Shown: positions 1-8,821, numbered from the stretch's first letter. The stretch: 64,000 nt of DNA from Micromonospora mirobrigensis (GCF_900091555.1 NZ_FMCX01000002.1:797585-861584), one strand, 5' to 3'. The notes: generated from the sequence alone by a model not told the origin. A program made the numbers and translations.

Positions 1-260
1 CGGCCGGCGTGGCCCAGCAGCAGCGCCTCGGTCAGCTCGACGTCGTGACAGCGGTCCAACCGGACCCCGGCACGCAGCAGCGCCGGATAGATCGTGGCGC
101 CGGTGCCCCAGACCCAACGGGGACCCTCGGCCGCCTCCCGGGCGGCGACCGCGGCGGCCAGGTCGGTGACCGGCTCGGCGGGTGCCACGGGGTGACCGGC
201 GGGGTCGAGGGGTTGCAGCACTCCCCCGCCCCGCTCGTCGGACACCACCGCCACCGGCAC
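1..260 (-). CDS. Bifunctional 3'-5' exonuclease/DNA polymerase, N-terminal part (runs off left edge)
   Basis: The gene begins at a GTG at 260 and is read leftwards off the window, so only about 86 N-terminal residues are visible. The protein starts VPVAVVSDERGGGVLQPLD and continues with PRWVWGTGATIYPALLRAGV and DVELTEALLLGHAGR. I recognise this as the start of the actinobacterial PolA-like proteins that carry a proofreading-type exonuclease fold and a family A polymerase domain but no 5' nuclease. The catalytic motifs lie outside the window. The purine-rich AGGGGCGAGG stretch upstream is rather far from the GTG, so the start is not certain. The 171 bp between this gene and the divergent HIT gene hold nothing else that I recognise. 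Confidence 0.65.
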   Translation of the reverse strand, partial: MPVAVVSDERGGGVLQPLDPAGHPVAPAEPVTDLAAAVAAREAAEGPRWVWGTGATIYPALLRAGVRLDRCHDVELTEALLLGHAG

Positions 261-431
261 GGACGCGATTCTGCCTCGCCCCTGTGACACCGCCGCCGTG
301 ATCGGCCACGATCCGGTCGCCGGTCACCCCGCCGGGGCCGGGGATGCCGCGGCCGGACGCCCGCCGGTACGCGATGCTGGACCCGACCCGCCCTCACCCG
401 GGTCCCGCGGCGCGCCACCCGAAGGAGACAG

Positions 432-872
432 ATGAGACTCCACTGCCCGTTCTGCCGGATCGTGGCCGGACGGGAACCGGCCCGGGTCGTGCACCGCACG
501 GCGCGGACCACCGCCTTCCTCCCGCTGCGGCCCGCCACCCCGGGGCACACGCTGGTGGTGCCGAACACGCACGTGCCGGACTTCTTCGCGGTGGAGCCCG
601 CGCTGGCCGCCACGCTGACCCGCGCCGTGCTGGAGGTGGCCACGGCCGTCCGGGCGGCCCTCGACCCGGCGGGCATGAACATCGTCAGCTCGGCCGGGAA
701 GGCCGCCTCGCAGAGCGTGTACCACCTGCACACGCACGTGGTGCCCCGATGGGCCGCCGACCGGATGGGCGCGATCTGGCCGCCTCCCGAGGAGACCGAC
801 GACCGGACTCAGGACGAGATCGCCGAGCGCATCCGGGCCGCGACCCTCACCGCACCGCCGACGTCCCGCTGA
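432..872 (+). CDS. HIT family (histidine triad) protein
   Basis: A 146-residue protein of the HIT superfamily, which hydrolyses or transfers nucleotides from nucleoside phosphoramidates and dinucleotides. The histidine triad YHLHTHVVP places H98, H100 and H102 in the catalytic loop, and HTLVVPNTHV near residue 39 is the usual HIT core strand. An N-terminal CPFC (C5, C8) may form half of a zinc site, as in many bacterial HIT proteins. A GAAGGAG ribosome-binding site lies 6-8 bases before the ATG. The gene ends 4 bp from the convergent membrane-protein gene. The substrate cannot be told from sequence. Confidence 0.9.
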   Translation: MRLHCPFCRIVAGREPARVVHRTARTTAFLPLRPATPGHTLVVPNTHVPDFFAVEPALAATLTRAVLEVATAVRAALDPAGMNIVSSAGKAASQSVYHLHTHVVPRWAADRMGAIWPPPEETDDRTQDEIAERIRAATLTAPPTSR

Positions 873-876
873 GCGC

Positions 877-1314
877 CTACGCCGCCGACCCGGTGTGCAA
901 GAGGCTGACCAGGAAGAACACCACCGCCAGCACGAAGAGCACGCCGTAGAAGATCACCATGGTGCGGGACCGGACGACGGCTGACAGCCGCACCGCACGC
1001 TGGTAGGGGCGCACGTCCATGGAGAACGGCTCGGTGCTCGAGTCCTTGCGCCGGACATCGTCGTAGAGGCGCCTGAACAGCCGCTCCTGCCGCAGGAAGT
1101 AGGAGTCGAGCAGCCAGAAGGCGACCACCGGCAGGAACGTCGTGAGCGCCATCCGCCAGTTCGGATCCTTGGCCTCGAAGGCGAAGATCGCGGCCGTGAC
1201 GGTGATCGCCCATCCCTTGATCAGGAAGGAGTTGGTGCCGAGCCGGTTGACGATCGCCTGGATGAACTCCAGATGCTTGATCCGCTGCTCACTGAGAGAT
1301 TCGTCCTTCTCCAC
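877..1314 (-). CDS. Uncharacterised small membrane protein
   Basis: A 145-residue protein with three clear hydrophobic segments at about residues 30-49, 55-74 and 117-139. An N-terminal amphipathic stretch (LSEQRIKHLEFIQAIVNRL) resembles a coiled coil or membrane-surface helix. A charged cytoplasmic-type loop (RQERLFRRLYDDVRRKDSS) separates the second and third segments. I remember proteins of this pattern as widespread conserved hypotheticals in bacteria, but I know of no established function. The gene converges on the HIT gene and lies downstream of the patatin-like gene on the same strand, with an 82-bp gap. Confidence 0.75.
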   Translation of the reverse strand: MEKDESLSEQRIKHLEFIQAIVNRLGTNSFLIKGWAITVTAAIFAFEAKDPNWRMALTTFLPVVAFWLLDSYFLRQERLFRRLYDDVRRKDSSTEPFSMDVRPYQRAVRLSAVVRSRTMVIFYGVLFVLAVVFFLVSLLHTGSAA

Positions 1315-1396
1315 GGCCGGCAGGCTAGCGCACCCCGTCCAGCACCCACCCGCTCCCGGCTCCGGGCCTGGGCACGGCTCACGACCAGAGCGCCGC

Positions 1397-2242
1397 TCAG
1401 GGCCAGAGGGCGGCGACGTGGTCCGCGTGCGCGGCGCCCACCCGGCGTCCCTCCCGGGCGGCCGGGCCCCGGGTCGCCGGGGAGAGCGCGTTGGCGCCGA
1501 ACGCCTCGATCGAGGCCGGGTCGGCGTCGATCACGTGCACCGCCGCGGGCGCCAGGGTCTCGATCTCCTCGGTGAGGTTGCCCCACGGCTCCGGCGTGGC
1601 CGCCAGGACGGGACGGATGATCAGCACGTGCGCCGCGCCGGCAGCCAGGTCGGCGTTCGCCGCCGACCACGCGCCGCCGTCCATCAGCCGGCGGTCGCCG
1701 ACCGTGACGACCGGCCAGACGCCCGGGACCGCGGCGCTGGCGGCGACCGCGTCGAGCAGGGTGGCCCCCGAGTCGCGGGTCAGCACGACCCGCTCGCCGG
1801 TGTCGGCGTCGACCGCGGTGACCAGCAGCCGCCGGTCCGGCCAGCGCTTGACCGGCAGCCGGGCGTCCACCGCCGCCAACCGCACCGACGGATGGACCGT
1901 GTCCGCGGCCAGCGCCAGCCGGCCGACCCGCCGGCGGGCCTCCTCGGGCGTCGCCGCACCCGCCATCGCCGCGGCCAGGTCGGCGAGGAGCACATCGGTG
2001 TCGATCTCCACCTCGATCTCGGCACTGCCCGGGCGCAACTGCGCCTGGTAGAGGTCGTCCAGCGGGACGCCGCTGGTGATCTGGGCCGCGACGGAGGCGC
2101 CCGCCGAGGTACCCACCACGACGTCGGCGGCCAGGATGCGGTCGGTGAGAGCGGGTTCGGCGTCGGCGAGGCCGCGCAGGACGCCGAGTTCCCAGGCGAT
2201 GCCGGCGACGCCGCCACCGGCCAGGACGAGTGCGGTGCTCAC
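1397..2242 (-). CDS. Patatin-like phospholipase family protein
   Basis: A 281-residue protein with the full patatin signature. The oxyanion-hole glycines are in LAGGGVAGIAWELG (residues 7-20), the nucleophile elbow is GTSAG with Ser46, and the catalytic Asp lies in the DGG of LMDGGAWSAANADL. The Ser-Asp dyad predicts acyl-ester (lipid) hydrolysis in the cytoplasm or at the membrane. I chose the GTG at 2242 because the family begins directly with the ALVLAGGG strand. The 14 upstream in-frame residues are mostly arginine and proline and look like non-coding sequence. It may be co-transcribed with the MOSC gene, whose stop lies 81 bp upstream. Confidence 0.85.
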   Translation of the reverse strand: MSTALVLAGGGVAGIAWELGVLRGLADAEPALTDRILAADVVVGTSAGASVAAQITSGVPLDDLYQAQLRPGSAEIEVEIDTDVLLADLAAAMAGAATPEEARRRVGRLALAADTVHPSVRLAAVDARLPVKRWPDRRLLVTAVDADTGERVVLTRDSGATLLDAVAASAAVPGVWPVVTVGDRRLMDGGAWSAANADLAAGAAHVLIIRPVLAATPEPWGNLTEEIETLAPAAVHVIDADPASIEAFGANALSPATRGPAAREGRRVGAAHADHVAALWP

Positions 2243-2323
2243 CCGGCCGAGTCTGGCACGGGGGCGGGGACGGCGGCGGCGCATCCGGCGGACCCAGCAC
2301 GACCGGACGCCCCGCGACGGTGG

Positions 2324-3046
2324 TCAGCTCTCCCGGCGGCCGGCGGGCAGCACCACGAGCGGATCGCCGACGGCGACCTGGCCGGGACGCACGACTGTCG
2401 CCCACAGGCCGAAGGTCATTCCGTGGTGCTCGGCGACGGTCCGGAGCAGCGCACCGTGCTCCGGCAGGTCACCCTGGGGCTGGTCGATCATCACGCACCG
2501 GGTCTGCCTCGCCTGCGGGCGCAGCACCAGATCGGCCCCGACGCGCAGGTCGCGGCCGAGCCAGTCGTCCTCCGGAAAGCCGGTCCCGGGTACGTCCACG
2601 AGCAGGTTCGCCCGGAACCGCGCCGGCTCGACCGGCTCCCCCGTCAACTCGGCGAGCCGGCCCAGGGCCGCCGTGGTGATCAGACTGACCGGCCCCTCGT
2701 CGTGGTGCGGGACGTCGACCTCGGGCGCGATGGTGACCTGTCGGCCGAGCGCCGCCCCGACCGCCGCGTGGCCGGTGGGGTCGTCGACGGGGAACACCCG
2801 ACCGTCCGGCAGTTCCACGATCGGCACCGGTACGGCGGAACGGCCGCGCAGGTCGAGCAGGCCGGGCATCCGGCGGAAGCGGCGGGTGTTCTTGCCGCTG
2901 CCCAGTTTGCCGTCCGGGTCACGCACCGCCCAGCGCCGGTCGTCGGACAGCCCGCGGTACTCCACGTCCACGGCGGTCAGCCGTTCACCCAGCAGTGACT
3001 TGACCGGGAACCGGCGGATCTCGACGACGGTCGCCGCCTCCGTCAC
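2324..3046 (-). CDS. MOSC domain protein with MOSC N-terminal beta-barrel
   Basis: A 240-residue protein. It opens with VVEIRRFPVKSLLGERL, the MOSC N-terminal (molybdenum-cofactor sulfurase-type) beta-barrel motif. It continues with ANLLVDVPGTGFPEDDWLGR and ends in the MOSC core, RQTRCVMIDQPQ, which carries the conserved cysteine. Relatives include YcbX/YiiM-type molybdenum-cofactor-binding enzymes and mARC-like N-hydroxylated-compound reductases. The GTG at 3046 overlaps the stop of the upstream 74-residue ORF by 4 bp, so translation is probably coupled. The partner and substrate are unknown. Confidence 0.85.
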   Translation of the reverse strand: MTEAATVVEIRRFPVKSLLGERLTAVDVEYRGLSDDRRWAVRDPDGKLGSGKNTRRFRRMPGLLDLRGRSAVPVPIVELPDGRVFPVDDPTGHAAVGAALGRQVTIAPEVDVPHHDEGPVSLITTAALGRLAELTGEPVEPARFRANLLVDVPGTGFPEDDWLGRDLRVGADLVLRPQARQTRCVMIDQPQGDLPEHGALLRTVAEHHGMTFGLWATVVRPGQVAVGDPLVVLPAGRRES

Positions 3047-3267
3047 CGCGCACGCTCCAACAGGTCGCGCAGGGCGGCGACGACCTCCTGCGGGGCGGGG
3101 TCGAGGACGTTCCCGCCGACCGTCACCTCGAACGGGCACCGGTCCGGGTCCCGCGTGGACCCCGGCCCACCGAACAGCTCGATCCCCTGGTCGAGCATCG
3201 CGCGCAGCACGTCGTGCGGCCGGCGGCGCGGCCCGGAGTGGAGGAATAGCGAGCGGTGGACGGGCAT
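3043..3267 (-). CDS. Small conserved-looking hypothetical protein, coupled to the MOSC gene
   Basis: A 74-residue ORF that starts at the ATG at 3267 (MPVHRSLFLHSGPRRRPHDV) and ends with an ATP- or CoA-free, leucine-rich helix (EVVAALRDLLERAR). Its TGA overlaps the GTG of the MOSC gene in the same strand (GTGA at 3046-3043), which is the best evidence that it is real. The sequence contains FGGPGSTRDPDRCPFEVTV with one cysteine and no membrane segment. I do not recognise a family. It probably forms a two-gene unit with the MOSC protein. Confidence 0.6.
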   Translation of the reverse strand: MPVHRSLFLHSGPRRRPHDVLRAMLDQGIELFGGPGSTRDPDRCPFEVTVGGNVLDPAPQEVVAALRDLLERAR

Positions 3268-3347
3268 GACACCGGATCCAATCACAGGGGCGGCCGTGCG
3301 CGGCGTGGGCAGTCGGTCGAACTGCCCTGGCGGCAGCGACCCGGCGG

Positions 3348-4301
3348 CTAGTCCGCCGACGCCCGGCGGCTGCTCGTCCGCTGCACGACCTGCCACTCAT
3401 GGCGGGGGTCGGTCCGGCCCGGTCGGCCGAGCGCCGCGCGGGCGCAGTGCGCGCCCTGCTCCCGTAGGGACTGGGCAACCGTCGTCAGTCCGGCGGGGGT
3501 GGCGGCGTCACTGTCGTCCCAACCCGTCACCACCAGATTGTCGGGCACCCGAAGGCCCATACCGGCAGCGGCGCGCAGCACGCCGAGGGCGAGTTCGTCG
3601 CTCATCGCGGCGACGGCGTCCGGCGGGTCAGCGCCGTCGAGCAGTTCGAGGGCGAACCTCTCCCCCTCGCGGGAGTCGTTGACCGGGCAGACCGCGAGCC
3701 GCAGCCGCTCCGCGGGGTGGCCGGCGAGCGTCCAGGCGTCGCGCAGGCCAGTCCACCGGTGTCGGGTCACCGGGAATCGCACCTCCCCCACCTGGTCCCC
3801 GCTCAGCAGCAGGCGGGCGCGACGCCGGTCGAGCGGAAAGCCGAGCACGACGGGACGGCGGGCGCCGGCGAACGCCACCTGCCCGATGGCGACGGCCGCG
3901 GCCCGGTCGTCGATGCCGATCACCGGCATGCCCCGCCCGTGCGGGCCGGCGTGGACCACGGCGGGCAGGCCGGTGTCGGCGACCGCGTCCAGGACCGGGT
4001 CGTCGTCGCTGGTGGTCCAGACGACGAAGCCGTCCACCGCGGCCTGGGCGACCCGCTGGGCGTCCGAAGGTTCGCCGGTGATCGGCACCAGGGTGAGTCC
4101 GACGCCCTCGGCGGCGCACACGTCGGCGACGCCGGCGAGGAAGCGCGCCGCCTGCGGATCCTCGAACGCGTAGCTCAACCGCTCGCCGAGCACGACGCCG
4201 AGGTTGCCCAGCCGACCCCGCCGCAATGAGCGGGCCGCCGGGCGCGGCCCGGGGTAGCCCAACTGCCGCGCCGCCGCGCGGACCTTCGCCGCGGCCTCCA
4301 C
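3348..4301 (-). CDS. LacI/GalR-type regulator with damaged DNA-binding end
   Basis: A 317-residue ORF from a GTG at 4301 whose body is a LacI-type sugar-sensing domain. It contains GNLGVVLGERL, VDGFVVWTTSDDDPVL, VIGIDDRAAA and the C-terminal LVVTGWDDSDAATPAGLTTV. Homology clearly continues upstream of the GTG: the same frame reads PPVSYVYSRPERVS, the second half of a LacI helix-turn-helix. However, no ATG, GTG or TTG is available there, and the first helix is not recognisable in frame. A neighbouring frame at 4340-4360 carries RAAGGSR, which resembles the lost helix and would join by a 1-base shift. The gene is therefore either frameshifted or decayed and may not bind DNA. It follows the ngcG-like permease gene and is the likely former local regulator of it. 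Confidence 0.6.
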   Translation of the reverse strand: MEAAAKVRAAARQLGYPGPRPAARSLRRGRLGNLGVVLGERLSYAFEDPQAARFLAGVADVCAAEGVGLTLVPITGEPSDAQRVAQAAVDGFVVWTTSDDDPVLDAVADTGLPAVVHAGPHGRGMPVIGIDDRAAAVAIGQVAFAGARRPVVLGFPLDRRRARLLLSGDQVGEVRFPVTRHRWTGLRDAWTLAGHPAERLRLAVCPVNDSREGERFALELLDGADPPDAVAAMSDELALGVLRAAAGMGLRVPDNLVVTGWDDSDAATPAGLTTVAQSLREQGAHCARAALGRPGRTDPRHEWQVVQRTSSRRASAD

Positions 4302-4428
4302 CGAGACCCGTTCCGGTCGGGAGTAGACGTAGGAGACCGGCGGCTGCCTCCTGCTGCTCTGGGGCGGGCTGCGCGCCGGCCGGAGACCGGCCGGCGCGGC
4401 GTAGCGGGCCCGCCCCGGCCGGCGCGAC

Positions 4429-5376
4429 CTACTTGCTGACGCCCGCGGTCAGGCCGGACTGCACCTGGCGCTGGAAGACGATGTAGACGATCAGCACCGG
4501 CAGCATCGCCATGGTGACCCCGGCGAACAGCCCCGACCAGTCGGACTTGTAGCCCTGGTTCACCGACAGCTCGATCAGGCCCGCGGAGATCACCTGGTTC
4601 TTCGGCTCGCCCGCCACCGACTGCATCAGCAGGGTCGGCAGGTACCACTGGTTCCACTGGCCGAGCACGTTGAAGATGCCGATGCTGATCAGGCCGGGCC
4701 TGGCCATCGGCAGCATCACGCTGAAGAAGAGCCGGCTGTGCGAGGCACCGTCGACCAGGCCGGCCTCGGCGATCGAGTCGGGCAGGGTACGGAAGAACGA
4801 GTGCATGAAGAAGACGGTGAACGCCAGCGACCAGGCGACGTAGACCAGGATCAGCATGAGGTGCTTGTTCGGCCCGAGCAGCGGGAAGACGATCCCGGTG
4901 TTGTAGACGCCCTTGAACAGCGGCACCGCGGCCAGGTAGATCGGCAGGGTCAGGCCGGACAGGAACATGTAGTAGATGGCCCGGTTGCCGCGGAACTCGT
5001 ACCGGGCCAGCACGTAGGCGGCCATCGAGCCGAGCAGCATGGTCAGGGTGACGCTGCCGGCCAGCACCAGCACGGTGTTGAGGAAGAACGCGCCCAGGTG
5101 CCCCTCCCCCCAGGCCCGGGCGAAGTTCTCGAAGTGCAGCTTGTCGGGGATCAGCGACAGCGGCTCGCGGATGACCTCGGAGTCGTCCTTGAGCGCCGAC
5201 ATCACCACCCACACCAGCGGGTAGACGACCATCACCGTCCACACCACCAGGAACAGGTGCGAGAAGCCGTTGAAGAAGCGGGCGCCGATCCCGGGCCCCA
5301 CCGGCCGGGACCGCCCGGCTTCGGGGGTGCCGACGGGCGGGGCCTGGTCCGTGCGGGCGTGCGTCGTGGTGCTCAT
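4429..5376 (-). CDS. ngcG: Sugar ABC transporter permease, MalG/NgcG type
   Basis: A 315-residue inner-membrane permease with about six transmembrane segments and the EAA loop EAGLVDGASHSRLFFSVML, which contacts the ATPase. The binding protein encoded two genes upstream resembles NgcE, so I assign this as the second permease of an N-acetylglucosamine/chitobiose importer. I chose the ATG at 5376 because GAGGAGG lies 8 bases before it; an upstream in-frame extension adds only 11 residues. It starts 13 bp after the ngcF stop. No ATP-binding subunit is encoded here. In actinomycetes such transporters usually share the MsiK ATPase, encoded elsewhere. Confidence 0.85.
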   Translation of the reverse strand: MSTTTHARTDQAPPVGTPEAGRSRPVGPGIGARFFNGFSHLFLVVWTVMVVYPLVWVVMSALKDDSEVIREPLSLIPDKLHFENFARAWGEGHLGAFFLNTVLVLAGSVTLTMLLGSMAAYVLARYEFRGNRAIYYMFLSGLTLPIYLAAVPLFKGVYNTGIVFPLLGPNKHLMLILVYVAWSLAFTVFFMHSFFRTLPDSIAEAGLVDGASHSRLFFSVMLPMARPGLISIGIFNVLGQWNQWYLPTLLMQSVAGEPKNQVISAGLIELSVNQGYKSDWSGLFAGVTMAMLPVLIVYIVFQRQVQSGLTAGVSK

Positions 5377-5389
5377 CGTCCAGGCCTCC

Positions 5390-6331
5390 TCAGTACTCGA
5401 TCCGCTCACGGCGGGTGATCCGGAGCTGCGCGGCGGCGAGCAGGATCGTGAAGATCGCCAGCGACACGCCCATCGCGCAGGCGTAGCCGAACTGGCCCTT
5501 CTGGAACGCGGTGAAGTTGAGCACCGACGCGAAGATCTCGCTGGCGTGGTCGGGCCCGCCCTGGCTGGGCGTCATCACGAAGACCAGCGCGTACATGTCC
5601 AGGGCGATGAAGCCCAGGTAGACCCAGGCCACCGAGATGGTGTCGCGCAGCAGCGGCAGGGTGATCCGGAAGAAGGTGTGGAACCGGCTGGCCCCGTCGA
5701 GGAGGGCCGCCTCGTAGATGTCCTTCGGGATGGACTGCATGGCCGCGGAGAAGAGCACCATGTAGAAGCCGGCGCCGCTCCAGACGGCGATCAGCAGCAG
5801 CCACCACAGCACCGCCGGTACGCCGAGGAACGGCTCCGGGTCCGCGGTGAAGGCGATCGGGTTGTCGGCGTCGACCAACCCAATCTTGATCAGCAGTCCG
5901 TTGATCAGGCCCTGCTCGTCGGTGCGGTAGATCTGCTGCCACATCACGGCGATGACCACCAGCGACAGCACCTGCGGGAAGAAGAAGACGACCTTGTAGA
6001 GGCCGGAGCCGAACACCCCCCGGATGCCGGCCCTGTCCTCGCGTCCGCCCACGTTGAGCAGGAACGCGAGGAACAGGGCCAGCCCGATGGTGAACAGCGG
6101 CACGGTGATCAGGAAGAACACGTTGTGCCAGAACGCCTTGCGGATCAGCTCGTCGGAGAACAGCCGGACGTAGTTGTCCAGCCCGACGAACTCCTGCCGG
6201 TCGGAGTACCCTCCCCAGTCGGTCAGCGAGTAGCCGGCCGCCTGGGCGAAGGGCCACACCACGTAGAAGAGGTAGAGCGCGACGGGCAGGGCCAGGAAGC
6301 CCGTGACGAAACGCGCGACACCGTGCCGCAT
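5390..6331 (-). CDS. ngcF: Sugar ABC transporter permease, MalF/NgcF type
   Basis: A 313-residue permease with six predicted membrane spans and the EAA loop EAALLDGASRFHTFFRITLP. It pairs with the following permease to form the channel of the importer. GAGGAAG precedes the ATG at 6331 by about 8 bases; a GTG 9 bases upstream is an alternative start. It lies between the binding-protein gene (23-bp gap) and the second permease gene, the usual binding protein-permease-permease order. Substrate assignment rests on the NgcE-like neighbour rather than on this protein. Confidence 0.85.
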   Translation of the reverse strand: MRHGVARFVTGFLALPVALYLFYVVWPFAQAAGYSLTDWGGYSDRQEFVGLDNYVRLFSDELIRKAFWHNVFFLITVPLFTIGLALFLAFLLNVGGREDRAGIRGVFGSGLYKVVFFFPQVLSLVVIAVMWQQIYRTDEQGLINGLLIKIGLVDADNPIAFTADPEPFLGVPAVLWWLLLIAVWSGAGFYMVLFSAAMQSIPKDIYEAALLDGASRFHTFFRITLPLLRDTISVAWVYLGFIALDMYALVFVMTPSQGGPDHASEIFASVLNFTAFQKGQFGYACAMGVSLAIFTILLAAAQLRITRRERIEY

Positions 6332-6354
6332 GGGACTCACTTCCTCGTTAAGCG

Positions 6355-7773
6355 TCAGGCGGTGCGGGTCTGCTTCTTGACCGACGAGTCCTTGGCGACC
6401 TTGTCGGCCGCCTGCTGCATCCGGTCGACGAACTGCTGTGCGGTGAGCCGGCCGGCCATCAGCTCCTCGGAGAGGTTCTGGCTCTCCTTGTCCAGGTCGG
6501 CGTAGAAGTCCCAGAACTTGGTCTTGATCAGGTCCTTGGGGGCGTTCTTCATCAGCTCGTTCGCGGTGGCCAGCGCCGAGTCCTGCACATTGTCGCCGGA
6601 GCCCTTGGTGGAGGCCAGCGACTTGGTCAGCTCGGCGTACTTGGCGGAGCCGGCCTTGGAGAGCACCGCCCGCAGGAACTCCTTGGCGGCGGCCTTGTTC
6701 GGCGCCTTGCTCGGCACCACCAGGCCCTCGCCGGCACCGGCGAAGACGTCCTTGGGCGCCTTGTCGCTGGCCCCGAGGCCCCAGTAGTCCGACAGCTTCA
6801 TCTCGAAGCCCGGCGGGATGGTGGAGGCCATCTCGTTCTTCAGCCAGGTGCCGACCTGGATGAAGGCGGCCTTGCCGTCCAGCCAGGCCTGCTGCGACTG
6901 GGTGTGGTTGAGCTTGCCCGGCAGCAGCAGCTTGTCCTTGACCAGCTTCTCCCAGACCTGGAGCGCCGGCAGGATCCCGTCGGCCTTCCAGGCGTTCTCC
7001 TTCAGGTTGTCGATGTCCACCACGGCCTGCTTGCCGGCGGACTTCCAGATGGTCGCCATCAGCGCCCAGCGCGGGTAGTAGCCGTGCACGGCGTCGTGGA
7101 CGTACGGTGCGATGCCCTTGGCCTTGATCTTCGGCGCCAGGGCGAAGAACTCGTCGAAGGTGGTCGGCGGGGTCCAGCCCTCCTTGTCGAAGAGCGCGCC
7201 GTTGTACCAGTTGCCCCAGACCGTGAAGGCCACGTTGACGACGTAGAACTTGCCCTCGAAGGTGCCGTCCTCGCGGGTGCCGGGCAGCAGGGTGTCGGCC
7301 ACCGTGCCGCCGCCCTCCCAGGCCGGCGCGGCGAGCACGTCGTCCAGCGGCTCGATCGCGCCCTCGTTGACCAGCGTGCTGATGTCCATCATGTCGGCGC
7401 CGGAGTTCATCACCAGGTCGCTCGGCTGGGTGGCCATCTTCGGCTGCTCTTCGGTCTTGATCTTCTGAGTCGAGCTCATGTTGACCGTGACGTTCGGGTG
7501 CTTGCCGTTGAAGACGACCTTGTCTTCCTTGGCCCACTGGTCGCCGAGGCCACCGTTGAAAATGACCACCTTGACCGCGCTGCCGTCCTTGACGCCGAAC
7601 GGGTTGTCCGCGCTGGTCGTCCCGCCACCGGTGTCGGTGGACTTGGCCGGCTCGCTGCCGGCGCAGGCGCTGAGCAGGCCGGCGGCCGGGGTGACGAGCA
7701 GGCCCGCCGCGGCGGCGCGGCGCAGCAGGGAACGGCGGCTCAGGTCGGCCGGGTTCTCGGGGGTGTCCGCCAT
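6355..7773 (-). CDS. ngcE: Lipoprotein sugar-binding protein, N-acetylglucosamine/diacetylchitobiose type
   Basis: A 472-residue extracellular binding protein. The N-terminus carries twin arginines (SRRSLLRR, residues 12-19) and a lipobox LLSAC with lipidated Cys37, so it is probably a Tat-exported lipoprotein. The mature part contains DNPFGVKDGS, a GGLGDQWAKE segment and YNGALFDKEGWTPPTTFDEF. These match what I remember of Streptomyces NgcE, the binding protein for GlcNAc and (GlcNAc)2, rather than maltose- or cellobiose-binding relatives. AAGGAG lies 9 bases before the ATG. The neighbouring GlcNAc kinase gene and the secreted LPMO farther along fit chitin use. Specificity is an inference. 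Confidence 0.8.
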   Translation of the reverse strand: MADTPENPADLSRRSLLRRAAAAGLLVTPAAGLLSACAGSEPAKSTDTGGGTTSADNPFGVKDGSAVKVVIFNGGLGDQWAKEDKVVFNGKHPNVTVNMSSTQKIKTEEQPKMATQPSDLVMNSGADMMDISTLVNEGAIEPLDDVLAAPAWEGGGTVADTLLPGTREDGTFEGKFYVVNVAFTVWGNWYNGALFDKEGWTPPTTFDEFFALAPKIKAKGIAPYVHDAVHGYYPRWALMATIWKSAGKQAVVDIDNLKENAWKADGILPALQVWEKLVKDKLLLPGKLNHTQSQQAWLDGKAAFIQVGTWLKNEMASTIPPGFEMKLSDYWGLGASDKAPKDVFAGAGEGLVVPSKAPNKAAAKEFLRAVLSKAGSAKYAELTKSLASTKGSGDNVQDSALATANELMKNAPKDLIKTKFWDFYADLDKESQNLSEELMAGRLTAQQFVDRMQQAADKVAKDSSVKKQTRTA

Positions 7774-7820
7774 CTCGATCTCTCCTTGTGGTGTTGGGAC
7801 GAGGTGCAGTGCGTCCGCGA

Positions 7821-8786
7821 TCACGGGGTGACCCCCTTCGCGGCCTTGTGCCCGTCGACGGCCTGGGCGGTACGCCGGAAGGCCGCGTGGGCGCGGTCGT
7901 GGGTGCGCTGGGCGACCGCGATGTAGAGCAGGTCCAGCACCACCAGCTGCGGGTGCCGCGCGGAGAGCGCGTCGGGCCGGAAGCTGGTGGCCTGGCTGGC
8001 GGTGAGGAGCACGACGTCGGCCAGCTCGGCCAGCGGCGAGCGGGGGAAGCCGGTCAGCGCGACGGTGGTGGCGCCGCGGCTGCCCGCCTCGGCGAGCATC
8101 TCGATGGTCTCCCGGGTCTGCCCGGTGTGCGAGACACCGAGGCCGACGTCGCCGGGGCCGAGCAGCGCGGCACCGGCCAGTCCCTCGTGCACGTCGCTCC
8201 AGGCCCACACGGCCACTCCGATGCGGTGCAGGCTGGCCTGCATCTCGGTGCCGACCAGGGCGCTGCCGCCGGCGCCGAAGATGGTGACCCGGGTGGCCCC
8301 GGCGATCGCCGTCGCGGCCCGTTCGACCTCGGCGAGGTCGAGGCGGGCGGCGGTGTCGTGCATGGCCCGGGTGTCGGCGGCCATGATCTGGTCGAGCACC
8401 CGGGACAGCGGGTCGCCGGGCTGGATCTCGCGCCCGATGTCCACGGTCCAGCCGGCCGAGCGGGCCCGTCCGGTCTCCGCGGCGATGCCGAGTCGCAGGT
8501 CGGCGTAGCCGTCGAAGCCCATCGCCCGGCAGAACCGGGTGATGGTGGCCGGTGACGTGCCGCTGCGCTCGGCCAGCTCCACGATGGTCGCCCGGGCCGC
8601 TGCCTCCGGGTCGCTGAGCACGTGCTCGGCGACCCGGCGCAGCGCCCCCGTCAGCTCCTCCGTGCCGGTCCGGACCCTGACCAGCACGCCCTCGGCGACG
8701 GTGGCGCCCGTCGCGCCCCGCCGCTCCGCCACGTCGGCGTCGACCAGGGCGGTCCCCGCGCCGGTGTCCACCTCGTGTTCGGCCAT
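7821..8786 (-). CDS. MurR/RpiR family transcriptional regulator
   Basis: A 321-residue regulator with an N-terminal RpiR helix-turn-helix (TIVELAERSGTSPATITRFC, about residues 67-86, followed by RAMGFDGYADL). A C-terminal SIS sugar-phosphate-binding domain (VTIFGAGGSALVGTEMQ, then VGLGVSHTGQTRETIEML) follows. Such proteins sense phosphosugars, and here the obvious ligand would be GlcNAc-6-phosphate made by the adjacent kinase. The gene is first in the minus-strand transporter cluster and is divergent from the kinase, so one protein bound in the 197-bp spacer could control both directions. The first 35 residues are poorly conserved, low-complexity sequence. Confidence 0.85.
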   Translation of the reverse strand: MAEHEVDTGAGTALVDADVAERRGATGATVAEGVLVRVRTGTEELTGALRRVAEHVLSDPEAAARATIVELAERSGTSPATITRFCRAMGFDGYADLRLGIAAETGRARSAGWTVDIGREIQPGDPLSRVLDQIMAADTRAMHDTAARLDLAEVERAATAIAGATRVTIFGAGGSALVGTEMQASLHRIGVAVWAWSDVHEGLAGAALLGPGDVGLGVSHTGQTRETIEMLAEAGSRGATTVALTGFPRSPLAELADVVLLTASQATSFRPDALSARHPQLVVLDLLYIAVAQRTHDRAHAAFRRTAQAVDGHKAAKGVTP

Positions 8787-8821
8787 CGAGAGCCTTTCGG
8801 AAAGAGTGTTAACTGTTAGTG

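Noticed and set aside
1142..2998. 618-codon plus-strand frame across the patatin-like and MOSC genes
   Set aside because: Antisense shadow; both opposite-strand proteins match known families over their full length and this one matches none.
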